From Astrothelium macrocarpum (taxonomy: Eukaryota > Ascomycota > Dothideomycetes > Trypetheliales > Trypetheliaceae), in the NCBI GenBank assembly GCA_021030915.1, contig JAGEMR010000027.1:1-64000 (forward strand): 64,000 bases of DNA, read 5' to 3'. The number at the start of each line of letters is the position of its first letter. Positions within the stretch are counted from its first letter, which is position 1. Both the position numbers and the translations under genes were made by a program. The notes under the pieces are model-generated. The model was not told where the DNA came from and did no database searches. It worked only from the letters and a program-made list of their open reading frames with translations. Shown one piece after another: positions 1 through 11,943 of the stretch.

Positions 1-1194
1 CATTTATATAAAAATAAAAAATAAAATATTATTATTAATATTATTTTATTATTTTATTATAAATAATTTATAAAATTCATAAATGAATAATTTTAATTTA
101 AAAAAATATAATATTTTTTTTATAAATATATTTTCGGATTAAATAAATGATAAAATTGTATTATAATAATTCAATAAAATATTTAATTGATATATTAAAA
201 TAGAAATAAATTTTAATTAAAAATTTCATTTTTTAATATCAGATGATTATAATAATTATTTAATAATAATATTTTTTGAAATTTATTAAAAAAAAAATAT
301 TTATTTAATAATATTTTTATTTTATTCAATATATTAATTATAATTTTTTAATATTAATTTTTTCGATTTATTTATAAATTATTATTTATAAAATTTAAAT
401 AAATGAATTTTGAAATATTAAAATTTATTTAATTTTTTGAAATAAAAATTTCTTTTTATTTTCTGATAAATTTGAATATCTATTTTTATTAAAAAGAATA
501 TAATAAATGATTAATAAAAAATAAATTTGATATCTTTTAATTCTAATAAAATATTAGATCAGATTATATTTTCAGAATCTGAATAATAGATTTATAAGAT
601 TTCTGAATTAATAAATCTAATAATCATTTTTTATTAAAATATTTTTCGATTTATTTGAAATTATAAAAATGATGAAATTTCGTCTGAAAATAAAATTTTT
701 ATTGATATAATATTTTTTCTAATAATGAAATATAAATTATTTGAATACGAAATAATTAATTTTTATAAAATTATTTAATTAATTAAATTTTAATAGAAGA
801 AATTGAAATTATTATTTAAGAAAATTGATATTTAATAAATTCAATTCTTTTTTTCGAATAAAATATAATAATAATTTGATAAAAAAGAAATTGAATAAGA
901 AAAAATTCAATAGAAGGAATTATAAAAATAATACGATAAAATTCAAAAAAATTCATTTAAAAAAATTAAGAAATTTATAATAAAAAAATGACGTTAATAA
1001 ATAATAATAATAAAAAAAATAATTATTAAAAAATAATATCAGAAATCTATTCCGAAATAAATAAAAAATATCATATTAATCATTTTAATAGAATTATTTA
1101 ATATATCCAAAATATTAAAAAAGATGAAATGAAAATTTTTGATATTTATATCTAAAATTTCAAATTTTAAAATGATAATAATTAAAATTTTGAT
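1..1194. other. AT-rich isochore flank, no gene
   Basis: The stretch is almost wholly A and T with frequent stops in all frames. No open frame has a codon pattern or motif I can recognise. It resembles RIP-saturated repeat DNA. It continues past the left edge of the window, so its full extent is unknown. Confidence 0.8.
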
Positions 1195-1196
1195 TA

Positions 1197-1264
1197 GGGT
1201 CGCCCACGGTGTAATGGAACGCACCATCTAGTGGAACGCTTTTCGCATACGCTTTGTATGCGAT
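1197..1264 (+). repeat. Left TIR of element A
   Basis: This 68-bp GC-balanced repeat is inverted at 4811-4878. Its inner part contains a small hairpin at 1244-1262: a 7-bp perfect stem CGCATAC/GTATGCG around a 5-nt loop. The right copy of that stem has one mismatch. Confidence 0.88.
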
Positions 1265-2808
1265 CCACACTTATTCATCATACCGCGAAAAAATTCTTCT
1301 GAAAATCAGATATATGAATTTCAAATATAAATTATATTTAATATATTTTTTATAAAATAAATTTCAATTATATATGTTATTATAAAATAATTTGAAATCT
1401 CCCATATGATATTATATCATAAATTTAATGATGGCATTTCGTATATACAGATATACGAAATCTAATAAATTCTGATCAATATAAAAAAAATAATTTTAAT
1501 TTATTAGACTAAATGACATATTATTATAAAAATTTTTATTATTTATTTATTATTACATGAATTTATAGAATTTTTATGAAAGAAGTACGTCTGATACGCA
1601 TTTAATACGCAATTTATCTATATTCCATTTGATCCAATTAATATCAATTAAATTGAATATTTCATTTAATAACATTTTCAAATCCGTAATATATATATTG
1701 GTCAATTAAAATATATATATATAAATAAAATAAATCAAAAAATAATAAATCATTAATTTAATGCAATTAAAACGTAATATAAAAAAAAATTATAATCTTT
1801 CAGATATATAAAATATGAATGAATTAGAATTTATTATTGAAAAAGAATAATTAAATAAAATATTGATTCATTTTGATATAATAAAAAACAGAAAATTATA
1901 TAAAATAAATAAAAATAAATATCAGATATTGAATATATTAATATTATAAATGAAATATTTGCGCCTTTTCTGATTTTTAAAAATATATATATAATATATA
2001 TTAGATCTTTTCAGATATATTTTCAGAATATTATTTCGCGATTAATAAAAATAAATGAATATTAAATAACTTGAAATTATAATAATTGATTAAAATTTTT
2101 GATTCTTTAATATATAAAAAACATACGAATCATCAATATTTATTTATTATAAATAATTATAATAATTATATATAAATAAATTTTATTATATATTATATAA
2201 AAAATAAAATTGATCTTTTTATATTATTATTTTATTATTCGTATATATTATAATCATTTGATATAAATATATTTTTTATATTTAAACGGTTTTATATATA
2301 TAAAATAAATATATTCTTTCAATTTATTTTATAATATATATTTTATATAAAATAGATCGAATTATTTATTCAAATATAATAAATGATTATATTAAAAAAT
2401 AATATTTTAAATAAATTTCGAAATATAAATTTATTATTATTAAATCATTGACGTATTTTAAATAATCTATTTATATCGAATTTATCATTTAAATTATTTA
2501 TCATATTAATAAATTCAATTAATTTAAATCTATCATTATTTAAAAATTCTTTTTCAGAAATTATTGAATTTAATAAATCAAATAAATAATTCATAAAAAT
2601 TTTGAATAAAAATAATATAATTAATTCATTAATAAAATGATATATTAAATATATGATCTATTTATATGAATTGTAAAATATTATAATCATAATTATAATA
2701 AAATAATTGGCAGATTAAATAGAATTTCTTGATAAACAAAACCATAATTCTAAAAATAAAAGAATCGAATTAGACAATATTAATATATATATAATTATGA
2801 ATATATTA

Positions 2809-2853
2809 ACGTATTGGATCAGCGAAGCGGCCGCTTTTTCTTGGCACCACCAT
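2809..2853 (+). repeat. Left TIR of element B
   Basis: A 45-bp GC-rich terminus running through a GCGGCCGC octamer and TTTTTCTTGGCACCACCAT, matched inverted at 4579-4640. Confidence 0.88.
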
Positions 2854-4578
2854 CTCATATTTTTCAATCATTATTTTTATCACTATCCAAACCCCAATCT
2901 ACAGATTCTAGATTTGTATCAGATTCTGAAAATTCTTCAATATTCTTTTGACAAATGTGTGCATTGTATTCTGTCTTTCTATAATTTTCACAATATCGTA
3001 AAATTAATTGAATTCCTTTTTGATCATTACCATTTCAAATCTTCTTAAACGACTATAATATTTTAGACGTATCTATAACGATCTGTATTATTCTTATATT
3101 ATATTCTATTATATCATTATATTGAATCCGTTTTTTTTTACATTTTTTTCGTTTAATTATTATTTTTAATTATTCTTTAAATTTTATGATACGGGAAATT
3201 TGAAATATATTTTAATATAATATCAATTCGGTGTTTTTTATAAATTATAAAAATCCGTTTCTAATTTTTGAAAATGATCGAATAAAAGAATTATTTATAA
3301 ATTTATATTATAATCTAAATTCGTAAATATTATTTGGAATTTTTGATTATCATATTATTTCTAATAAAAGGAATTTTAATGATATATATAATTATATATT
3401 CAAACGATTTAATATTTTTTACACGTTAATTGGAATTAATTCTGATATTTTAAAAATCTTTTGACAATTTTTTTCCGTAAATATATCAAAAAAAATATTT
3501 TTAAAAATTAGAAGAAAATCTTTTTTATTAATATGAAAGACGCGTTAATATATCAAATTCTGTATATTTTAAAAATATTTTAATTTTAAAGACGTAAAAT
3601 AAATTATATTCAAAAATTGAAAAATATATGAAGAATAAAATGATATATAAAATATAAAAATTTTATTTTTAAAATAAAAATCTTTGAAATTCTGATTAAA
3701 ATGATTTTTATAATTATTCAAAATGAATAATTAATATTCTTCAATTTAACGCGTTTTTATATATATATTAAAATATTTTAATTATTTCAAATTAAATATA
3801 TTATTGATCCAGCCGTTTTCAAAGACTGAAAATTTCCAAATAAAAGATATATCTGTCTTTTTATATTAGACAGAAATATGGATATATTTTTTATAAATAA
3901 TAAATAATGGAATTATATATCTAATAATATAAATATTCTGAATTATAATAATCTATTTGTGATTATCTGATTGAATAAATTAAAATTAAATACATTTTTT
4001 GATATTAATAATAATTTTTATTAATCTAATAATATTTATTTAAAAATTAATTTTATCAAAATTATAAATATCATTATCAAATATTTTATATTTAATTTTT
4101 ATTTTTTTAATCAATTTAAATCATATATTTATAATTTTTGAATTCTTTTATAATATTTTTATTGATCTTTTATTTGATTAAAAATTATTTTTAATTCGTC
4201 AGAATATATTATAAATTTTTTAATCCATTTTTTATTTATTAATTTTTCATTACGTATATTTAATATTTTATTTATTATATCTGATATTTTATATAATTAA
4301 AATACAAATTCTTTTAAATTTAAATCAAAAATATATCGAATAATAATCTTTTTTTTATTTATTATAAATTTTGAATAATTAAATTGAATAATAAATTGGA
4401 AAAAAATTTCATATAATCAATCAGAAAATTATTAATATCTGAAATTAAATATTATTATAATAAATCGTAGATTTTTAAATTATTCAGATTTATAAATTCG
4501 GAATATAAAATTAATTCTGTTTTCTTGTTGAATCAATAATATTTTGCGTTGTTATTGTATGTTGTGATAATTCATGAA

Positions 4579-4640
4579 ATGGTGGTGCCAAGAAAAAGCG
4601 GCCGCTTCGCTGATATGGCCGCTTCGCTGATCCAATACGT
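4579..4640 (-). repeat. Right TIR of element B with internal duplication
   Basis: Read inward it repeats the left TIR but carries a second ATCAGCGAAGCGGCC block before rejoining the match. This makes the right end about 17 bp longer than the left. Confidence 0.87.
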
Positions 4641-4810
4641 TATATATTATACGTATATTAAAAGAAAAGTCATATCCAAAATACTGTTATGAATATCCAT
4701 CTAAAATTACATTTAAAAAAAAAAGAATTGAAAAAAATAGAATATATATCTAATGATTCATCAGATAATTCAGTCCTAGATTTAGAAACGTGGATGGGCA
4801 GCGCAGATTA

Positions 4811-4878
4811 ATCGCATGCAGAGCGTATGCGAAAAGCGTTCCATTAGATGGTGCGTTCTATTACACCGTGGGCGACCC
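4811..4878 (-). repeat. Right TIR of element A
   Basis: Inverted copy of 1197-1264 with four substitutions and no indels. It ends in ...GGGCGACCC, followed by TA. Confidence 0.88.
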
Positions 4879-4880
4879 TA

Positions 4881-6363
4881 TAAAAATTTCAATACGATTT
4901 TTTAAATCTAGACGCGTACGCAATTTTCCATAATATTTCAGATAATAGAATTTATAATTAAAAATATTCGTCAAAATCAATTCTATAATTCTGCCAATTC
5001 AAATATTAAAATAATTAATTTATGGTGGAGTAATGGCCCTTCGAATAGGTGGTGCCGAATCCGGGCTGTTGTTGCAAAAGGTGGGCTGTTGCAGAAGGTG
5101 GGGCTGACTCGTAACTGAGACTAAATGCCCCTTATTATTATGAATATATTCACAATTCGTTCATAAAGTATGCTTATTCATGCTGATTCAGTTCGTACTA
5201 TTTTCAAGAAGCAGAGTAAGGAGTCTTTCAGAGGATGAACACGACGTACAACAAAAGACTCTTCTGAACCCACGGAAATCCCTGGGTATCTTACGATGGA
5301 AGCATTGATCTGATCCTCATTAAAAATTTCAACTATTTCGAAAACTCCATTCTCGGAACCTGTCCAGGCCACGTAATAGGGTAGCGCAGATCGAGAGCGA
5401 CATGGCCATTTGCAGATGATACTGCATTACTTCTTGTGTGAGGCTGCGTGAGAAGCGCGGATCTTGGTTCCTATTGCATGGCACACGTCTTGACGAGAGA
5501 GTTCTAACTTGATCTAAGGTTATTCTCGCTATCCAATGATTTGTAGAGTGGTCGTCGAGGATCCCAGCCCCACACAAAAAGCATCTTGTCAGCAATAAGT
5601 AAGGAGAAAAAGATCCAGGATCATTCGCCAATTTATGGGCGAAAAAATTGCTTAATTCCAGGTTAGCAAGCAACGGTCACTTTCACTTATTCCCTATCTT
5701 TACGCAACAGCCACATCAAGCAAAAGTAACATGGAATTCAATATTGGTAATGGAAGACTTTACAAATTTGATGTTTAAAAAACGTACCCAGTTCAATTTA
5801 TACTTTAGAGCCGAAGAATCGCGATTGTGAAACGCCTCCAGAAGTTACAATGTTGATCTTATGACTATGGGGCAAATTTGGTGTATTTTCAAAAGATATT
5901 GGTATTTTACCTTAATTGATGACCTAAGGCATTTTGTTGGGATCCTAAGGTATATAGAGCGCAGTTATATAGTATCACTGCAGCGAACCGCCAGACAATT
6001 GCTACAAGGCCACCTTACTCAATCGCAGGGCGCAGAAGATAATCTACTTTGAGGATCAGCTTTTTAAACCGCAGAAGACCGATTGGCTTCCAAAGCCTAA
6101 GGCCAGGTGTCGTTGCCCTATCGAAGATCTTATATTATGTCTTAGTTCTAGAGGCTTCTCAAGTCTCAGAGCTTTCAACTTCATAGCAGGTGCCAATAAG
6201 ATCAGCTGGAAGCACTCAACTACGGCATTTCTGACGAAGAGAATTGGCACATACTATTGAGTTGCGAGTTGAGTACGTCTTGCCCCTGCAGCCCACGGTA
6301 GAAACACAGCGCATACGCTTCAGTTCGTCGGGTGAGCAGTGGCTTGCTACAACTTACGGCATA
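4881..6363. other. Transition from AT-rich DNA; unassigned open frames
   Basis: AT-rich sequence ends near 5030. GC-normal DNA follows, starting with an imperfect direct repeat of GGGCTGTTG...AAGGT at about 5063-5100. On the minus strand, 5329-5673 and 5178-5372 are open and overlap in different frames. The latter encodes a plausible protein-like stretch containing VRRVHPLKDSLLCFLKIVRT. I cannot join them into a gene or name a family. They may be remnants of a decayed gene. Nothing recognisable lies between 5674 and 6363. Confidence 0.4.
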
Positions 6364-7983
6364 ATGGTACAGGACGAAATATTAACTATAGCTACTGGCA
6401 CGACTCCTTGTCAAGCCGAACCAAAGGGATCATCTCCTTCTGCTCATTCAATACAAGCTTCTTCTCAGGCTGAAATTCCGTATTCGACCTTTACGTCTCG
6501 CCATAAGCGTGTAATAACCATCATACTCGTTTTCACGATGCTCGCTTCCCCTTTGACAGCCACGATATACTTACCCCTTCTTCCACTCCTGGCGAACCAA
6601 TTCCATGTGTCTCTGCAAGCCATTAACCTCACTATAACTCTCTATGTGGTGTTCCAAGCCGTCTCACCTCTCCTGTTCGCTACCTCATCAGACACCTTTG
6701 GCCGTCGTCCGATCTATCTGATAACTTACGCTGTCTACACGGTCGCCAGTCTGGGGTTAGCTCTCAACAAACACAGCTATGCTGCGCTGCTCATATTGCG
6801 CGGCCTACAAAGCTTGGGCGCATCTGCAGTGCTTGCTATTGCATTTGGGGTTGTCGCAGATGTTTGCCCGCCTGCAGAAAGAGGGAAAATTTTGGGGCCA
6901 ACCCAAGGAGTAGCCAATCTGGCTGTCTGCATAGGTCCAATCATCGGAGGCTGGGTTGCTTTGGCGAGCGGGGGTTTCGAGTGGGTATTTCGGGCTTTGG
7001 TCATTTTTGGAGGCACAGTCTTCATCATTGTCGGAATTGCGCTGCCTGAGACAGCGAGAAATGTCGTCGGAAATGGAACCATCGAGGCGACTGGGTTGTC
7101 TAGGTCTTGGTGGTCAATGCTGAAAGTATTAATGAGCAAGGCCAGTCAAAAACAAAACTCATGCTTACAGGAATACGGTGTTGACGAGAAAGCAAGTAGT
7201 CCTAGCAAGCAATGCATGAGCGGGCCAAGGTCTCGAACGAGATTAAAGATGCCAAATCTATGGGCTCCAATCCGTATTATTTTCTGGAAGGATACGGCCC
7301 TTGTCTTGTGGATGGCAGCATCCCCATACGCTGTCTGGTACTGCGTCCAGGCTTCTATTCCAACAATTTACCAGGATGTATATGGCTTCAACAACTTCCA
7401 GACTGGACTTTCGTACCTGACAGGCGGCGCGGGCACCGTCATTGGTGGTTACGCGAACGGACGGCTAATGGACAGGAATTACAAGACTGTTGCGAAAGAG
7501 ATTGGTCACACTATCAACAAAGTTTCTGGAGATGACCTCAATCACTTTCCAATCGAGAAAGCGAGAGCACGAGGAGCGTGGTGGCTTCTTGCAATCTATA
7601 TCGCCGCCCTGACCGGCTACGGATGGTCAGTCGTATCGCGTGCTCATGAGAGCGTGCCATTAATCTTACAGTTCGTGCTTGCTGCTCTCTGCACTTCATT
7701 TCAGCAGACCTTCAATGCTTTGCTCGTAGATATCTTCCCCGCGAGTCCGAGCACTGCTGCTGCTTCAAGCAACCTTACGCGTTGCGCCTTATCAGCTGTT
7801 GGCGTAGCAGTATTACAACCATTGATAGATGTCATGGGCCGAGGTTGGTTTTTTACATTGTTGTCATGTTTGAGTGGTATTGGTGGATTAGCAACAAACT
7901 GGGCTATCAACATGTATGGCATGACATGGAGGCAGCAAAGATTGGTAAAAAGTAGGGAGTCAGGGCCAGGAGCTGTCCCTTAA
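6364..7983 (+). CDS. MFS transporter, DHA1-type drug:H+ antiporter
   Basis: This is a 539-residue intronless protein of the major facilitator superfamily. It has a cytosolic N-terminus of about 45 residues, then hydrophobic helices beginning at VITIILVFTMLASPLTATIY. The loop between helices 2 and 3 carries the motif-A core SDTFGRRP (about residues 109-116). A long polar loop splits the two six-helix halves. The organisation and the ATIYLPLLPLLANQF segment fit the fungal DHA1 (Qdr/Tpo-like) group, which exports drugs, polyamines or metabolites at the plasma membrane. The frame is open 40 codons further upstream, but only from a TTG, so I start at the ATG. The substrate cannot be read from sequence. 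No specialised-metabolism gene lies directly beside it. Confidence 0.88.
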   Translation: MVQDEILTIATGTTPCQAEPKGSSPSAHSIQASSQAEIPYSTFTSRHKRVITIILVFTMLASPLTATIYLPLLPLLANQFHVSLQAINLTITLYVVFQAVSPLLFATSSDTFGRRPIYLITYAVYTVASLGLALNKHSYAALLILRGLQSLGASAVLAIAFGVVADVCPPAERGKILGPTQGVANLAVCIGPIIGGWVALASGGFEWVFRALVIFGGTVFIIVGIALPETARNVVGNGTIEATGLSRSWWSMLKVLMSKASQKQNSCLQEYGVDEKASSPSKQCMSGPRSRTRLKMPNLWAPIRIIFWKDTALVLWMAASPYAVWYCVQASIPTIYQDVYGFNNFQTGLSYLTGGAGTVIGGYANGRLMDRNYKTVAKEIGHTINKVSGDDLNHFPIEKARARGAWWLLAIYIAALTGYGWSVVSRAHESVPLILQFVLAALCTSFQQTFNALLVDIFPASPSTAAASSNLTRCALSAVGVAVLQPLIDVMGRGWFFTLLSCLSGIGGLATNWAINMYGMTWRQQRLVKSRESGPGAVP

Positions 7984-8904
7984 CAGTAAAGCGCCATCCG
8001 TTGACATTGAACCACCAAAAGGAAATCCAGTTGGCAGTCACATTCAGGGGCCTATGTTCCACACCGTCATTATCACAACGTAATTCTTTAGGTTGCGGTT
8101 TTACAATCAAGCAGAATGAGCGACCTCAGACCACCAGTCCGCTGTATCTACGCTGTAATATTGCAGGGTAAGCCTTCGGAGCCGTATTTCTGGACTAAGA
8201 TCACAATATAATCTCTGCTCGAGAGATCCCTCATGTATGCCATCATCATCATGGGTCCATGTTTGCAATTTGAGCTGTACTCATTCTCGACGAGAGAGCT
8301 TTTGAGGATCGAAATACGGTACGCAATTCCAAGCTGCTGTAGCAACCAGTGCTCTGTATAAAGAGAAAGGTAACTACGATGGGAATGATAGTCATAAACT
8401 AGACCACGCCTAGGGTCATCCTGAGCCACAACTCAGGACAGCTCACTAAGTAAGGTACGCAGTTCAGAATATCTTACTTAGTTTGGCGAACAGAAAAGGG
8501 ATTTGGAAGACTGCACTTGCGTCCATGGACCCCCCGGTAACCTTTCGGCATTGACATTAATTAATGTAACCATTCAAACCCATCTGCCCCAACTCAGAAC
8601 TTCTTATTGCTTACAACGATTGTTTCATCCCGCGACACGATCCACAGACTTCAGAGACTCTTACACATTCAAGGACGGAAGGTGATGGAGAAAAATCGCA
8701 GCTTTACCTCCGAAATAATAAAATATAGCTTGAGTAGTAAGGTAAGGTAGGTATCCTACCTTATGCACTGGAGTAAATACAATGGCGTCATTCTGAAACG
8801 GTGGGGCTATCCTAGCTTAAGGTAGCCACATCGTAGCTAGGTCCTTCTCCGTAGCTCCCGGCTCTGCTCCAAAACTTTCCTCGTTGATTTAGAGAGTGCG
8901 AAAC
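7984..8904. other. Intergenic, 0.9 kb, with a perfect palindrome
   Basis: No gene is supported. TAAGGTA-type words recur (about 8449 and 8737-8763), and a perfect inverted repeat lies at 8743-8763. This is probably the promoter of the downstream DUF89 gene plus the 3' region of the transporter. Confidence 0.5.
8743..8763. repeat. Perfect 9-bp inverted repeat, 3-bp spacer
   Basis: TAAGGTAGG is followed by TAT and then its exact complement CCTACCTTA. It lies 142 bp upstream of the DUF89 start codon, so it could be a dimeric factor site or a chance palindrome. Confidence 0.6.
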
Positions 8905-10556
8905 ATGGAGTATGATACGAAGACAGGTATATTCTATACTTTCTTGATGATGCCAGCTTGAAATGCTAATGTCAGTTGCAGCTCCTTACAGCACCTCTGA
9001 TCCTAACTCATTTGCGTCGGTATCTGCCCGTAAACGATGGCCAGTAATCATTGTACGAAAGCATCTCTTCCATGATGTCCTACAACTGACACAAGGAGAC
9101 TGGAGCCATAGACGACGTCCACCGAGCAACATATGCCGCAAAGGATAAGGACACAGAGGAAGAGGGAAAGAAGATAGTAGAAGGCCTTTCAAAGCTAAAG
9201 TACGAGGTACAGCACGATCGACAATTAACCCCTTTACCGGACGATGGCTTCGAGGATATTGCTGGTTACAACCAAGAGCTTGAGCAGCTAGGACGGCCGC
9301 AATGGTTCAATCTGCCCTGGCTTTATTCAGAGTGCTACCTGTACAGGTACGTTTGGGCATCTGACACAGTTCCTCCGAATGTTAAAGGTAGCAGATAGAC
9401 GCATCAACACCTTATTCAGCTTGACGGAGCATTGGAAGGATTATGATGTGTTTTCCCGTCAAAAGATGTCTACATTCAAGTCCTCTCGTCCTGCCGTTCT
9501 TGAGCTCGCAGTCCGTTACAAAGACCTCGTTACGCAGCTGGAATCCAAGTCTGCAGCAACGGCATCGAAATCAAAAGAAGAACTCGATGAGGCTGAGCGC
9601 GTGATCTTTACTGAAATGTGTGAAATCTGTCTCTGGGGTAACGCCACCGACCTCTCTTTTCTCACGAACCTATCGTACGATGATATACAAAAGCTGCAAG
9701 GTTCAAAAGCCCGCAAAGCGGCTGAGGCTAATATCATCTGCAATAACCTTCCTGCTGCTTTCGAAATACTACGCAAAGCTCGCGAAACTTCCAGCAATAA
9801 GGATACAAGAGTCGACATTGTTCTTGATAACGCTGGCTTTGAGCTCTTCGTTGACCTCATCCTAGCCGGGTACCTCCTTTCCGCAAATCTGGCATCCAAC
9901 ATTGTCTTGCATCCCAAGTCGATACCGTGGTTTGTATCTGATGTCCTGCCCAAGGATTTCAGCGACCTTCTCAACGCAATGGCCGACCCGAAGGGTTTCT
10001 ACGAAACTCCGTCAGAAGATGAACAGCATAAGGGACTGAAGCCGCAGTCATTATCAGAGAAAGAGACTGAAGATATCACATTTCTCTTTAAGCACTGGAG
10101 TGAGCTACATGCAGACGGAAGATTGGTAATTAGGCCAAATCGGTTTTGGACGCAAGCTGGAAGTTATTGGAGGTTGCCGAAGACTTGCCCTTCTTTGTAT
10201 GAAGACTTGAAAGAGAGCGAGCTCGTTATCTTCAAGGGTGACCTGAACTATCGAAAGTTGACCGGAGACGTGAGTTGATGCTCCAAGTCGGGCACAAGGC
10301 GATTTACTCATCTGCATGATAGGCTGCTTGGGATCCCACAACACCATTCGTGGACGCTCTCGGTCCACTTGGGCCGAAGTCTGGTATTAGGACCCTTGCG
10401 CTGAGGACTTGCAAGGCAGACGTGGTGGTAGGCCTGCCGAAGGGGGAGGATGAGAAATTGAGGGCTACGGAGGATGGCGGTGGTGATAGTGGAGCTAGAA
10501 AATGGGCATGGAGCGGGAAGTGGGCTCTTGTGCAATTCTGTGATGGGAAGGACTGA
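8905..10556 (+). CDS. DUF89/ARMT1-like damage-control phosphatase
   Basis: Five exons (8905-8926, 8982-9052, 9096-9346, 9399-10269, 10323-10556) close in phase to a 482-residue protein. The family (yeast Hrt2/YMR027W, human ARMT1) comprises metal-dependent phosphatases acting on damaged sugar phosphates. Carboxyl methyltransferase activity has also been reported for ARMT1. Visible family marks are the MEYDTKT start, RKRWPVII, the SRQKMSTFKSSRPAVLEL segment, the metal-binding DN in IVLDNAGFE (about residues 258-259), GDLNYRKLTGD, and the C-terminal LALRTCKADVVVGL. The first exon is only 22 nt. The acceptor before 9399 is the second of two AGs, because only that one keeps the frame. A short acidic Gly-rich insertion precedes the C-terminus. 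Likely cytosolic. Confidence 0.92.
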
Positions 10557-10989
10557 TGGCAGCAATTTTCCAGAGAGCCGTTTCTTGGCATGAATAACTG
10601 AGAGCGCGAAACTAGAGTAAGTGATGGAGACGATAGAATAGATTCTGGGACACCCTTGCATGAGTAGCTTGACAGGACGGGTTCTTTTTTATAGCAAGGT
10701 AGCTATTATTTAGCATTGTTAATGTAGAAAAATTGATGTGTACGGAAGTTGACGCTTTCTTGAAGCAATTGCGCTCGTTGAATTGAGTTAGGTTCAGATC
10801 CAAAGTGTCGAGGGGACCTCATCTTTCCTGGCCTCCCATTTTGAACCTCATTCTGTTGTTTCTAAACCAACATTCCTCATGATACCAACCAGAATTGATC
10901 TGCGATAGTCCTTGCGGCTTAATTGTGTCTCTCCCATTTTGTCGATTTGGTCTATCGTACGAACCTCCAACCTCCATTAGCCGCAATAC

Positions 10990-11943
10990 ATGTCGTTCCC
11001 AGACCGCCCACCATCCCATTCCACACTTTCCCGCAATGCTTCTAATGCCACTTCCGGTCCTAGCGCGCGCGATAACGAGTCTCAAGATCCGCATGCGAAT
11101 CTCCTCAATGTCTCGTGCTTCGACTTCTTGCTTATTGAGCTTGTACCGCTTGCGTATCGATTAGCGAGCGAGCAGGCAGAACGAGAAGCGGAATGGATTG
11201 GGGAAAAGAGCAGCAAAGGCGCAAGTGATGTCAGTGGGGGAGTCAAAGGGAAAGGAGGAGGGGCTGGAAAGGGAAGTGTTGCAAGTGTTGGTGGAGGAAC
11301 GGAGGGAGCAGACGGCGAAGATGAAGACATAAGAGAAAATGCGCATTGGAGGTTGGATATGCTAGGCTATCGGGTAGGCCTAGGAATAGTGGAGAGGTCG
11401 GTACACTACCTATAAGCGGAAATATGCGTCGTGACATGAGAAATTGTAACTAATTCACTTGACTGGCAGATTCTCCCGGGACAAGCCTCGTTTTACGGAT
11501 ACCCTTGATGTGATCAAGTTTCTGTGCAAGGATATTTGGACGATCGTCTTTCGAAAACAGATCGACAACTTGAAGACGAACCATAGGGTAAGGATGGCAT
11601 GTTTGGCTCTGCAATAGATCTCTGATATTTTTTGCCAAGGGGATCTACGTTCTCACAGATGGCACATTCAAGCCCCTTGGCCGTACGAGCACAGAGAAAG
11701 GCGAAGGAGCTTTAGCACGTGCCCAACCTGTGAGTCACTTCCAGCCACTGTTCTTGTTGCCAACTGTATCATTTACGTTCATCTCGTTTTTAATGACTAA
11801 TAAAGACCCAGTTTCTTTGGTTTCCTAGCGGAATAATTCGTGGTGCTCTCGCAGGTATGGGTATTACTGCCACTGTTCAAGGCGAGACTTCCGGTCTGCC
11901 CGGTGCGACATTTCAAATTAAGACTGCTGGATCACGACCTTGA
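10990..11943 (+). CDS. trs33: TRAPP complex subunit Trs33 (Bet3 family)
   Basis: Four exons (10990-11396, 11470-11587, 11640-11729, 11812-11943) give 248 residues. Trs33/TRAPPC6 is a core subunit of the TRAPP tethering complexes that activate Rab GTPases in ER-Golgi and Golgi traffic. Family features are the N-terminal FDFLLIELVPLAYRLA helix, the GYRVGLGIVERFSRD junction across intron 1, FLCKDIWTIVFRKQIDNLKTNHRG, and the C-terminal FPSGIIRGALAGMGI strand-helix. An insertion of about 45 residues rich in Gly, Ser and acidic residues (roughly 72-115) sits between helices. Such linkers occur in filamentous fungal orthologues. It is unlikely to be another Bet3 paralogue, because the RGALAGMGI ending is Trs33-like. 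Confidence 0.9.

Larger units (their letters stand above)
2809..4640. mobile_element. TIR element B nested in element A
   Basis: The terminal sequence ACGTATTGGATCAGCGAAGC at 2809 recurs inverted at the right end (to 4640). TA flanks both ends (2807-2808 and 4641-4642). The left TIR is about 45 bp and the right about 62 bp, because the right one carries an internal duplication. The 1.83-kb size, the TA duplication and an ACGTA start resemble fungal Fot1/pogo-type elements. The core is AT-saturated and no transposase frame survives. It lies wholly within element A, so it inserted later. Confidence 0.85.
1197..4878. mobile_element. TIR element A (TA-flanked, AT-rich core)
   Basis: A 68-bp terminal repeat at 1197-1264 (starting GGGTCGCCCACGGTG) is matched in inverted orientation at 4811-4878 with only four differences. 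TA occurs immediately outside both ends (1195-1196 and 4879-4880), as expected of a Tc1/mariner/pogo-type target duplication. The 3.68-kb body is AT-saturated and carries no recognisable transposase. It is interrupted by the nested element B. At least one TIR difference is of the CpA to TpA kind made by RIP. The superfamily is inferred only from the TA duplication. Confidence 0.85.

Noticed and set aside
2797..3048. Open frame of 83 codons starting at the left end of element B
   Set aside because: It runs through the TIR into AT-saturated DNA. Its content reflects base composition, with no transposase motif.
6244..6363. Forty-codon N-terminal extension of the MFS transporter
   Set aside because: It begins at TTG, is not helix-like and does not resemble the family. 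The ATG at 6364 is preferred.
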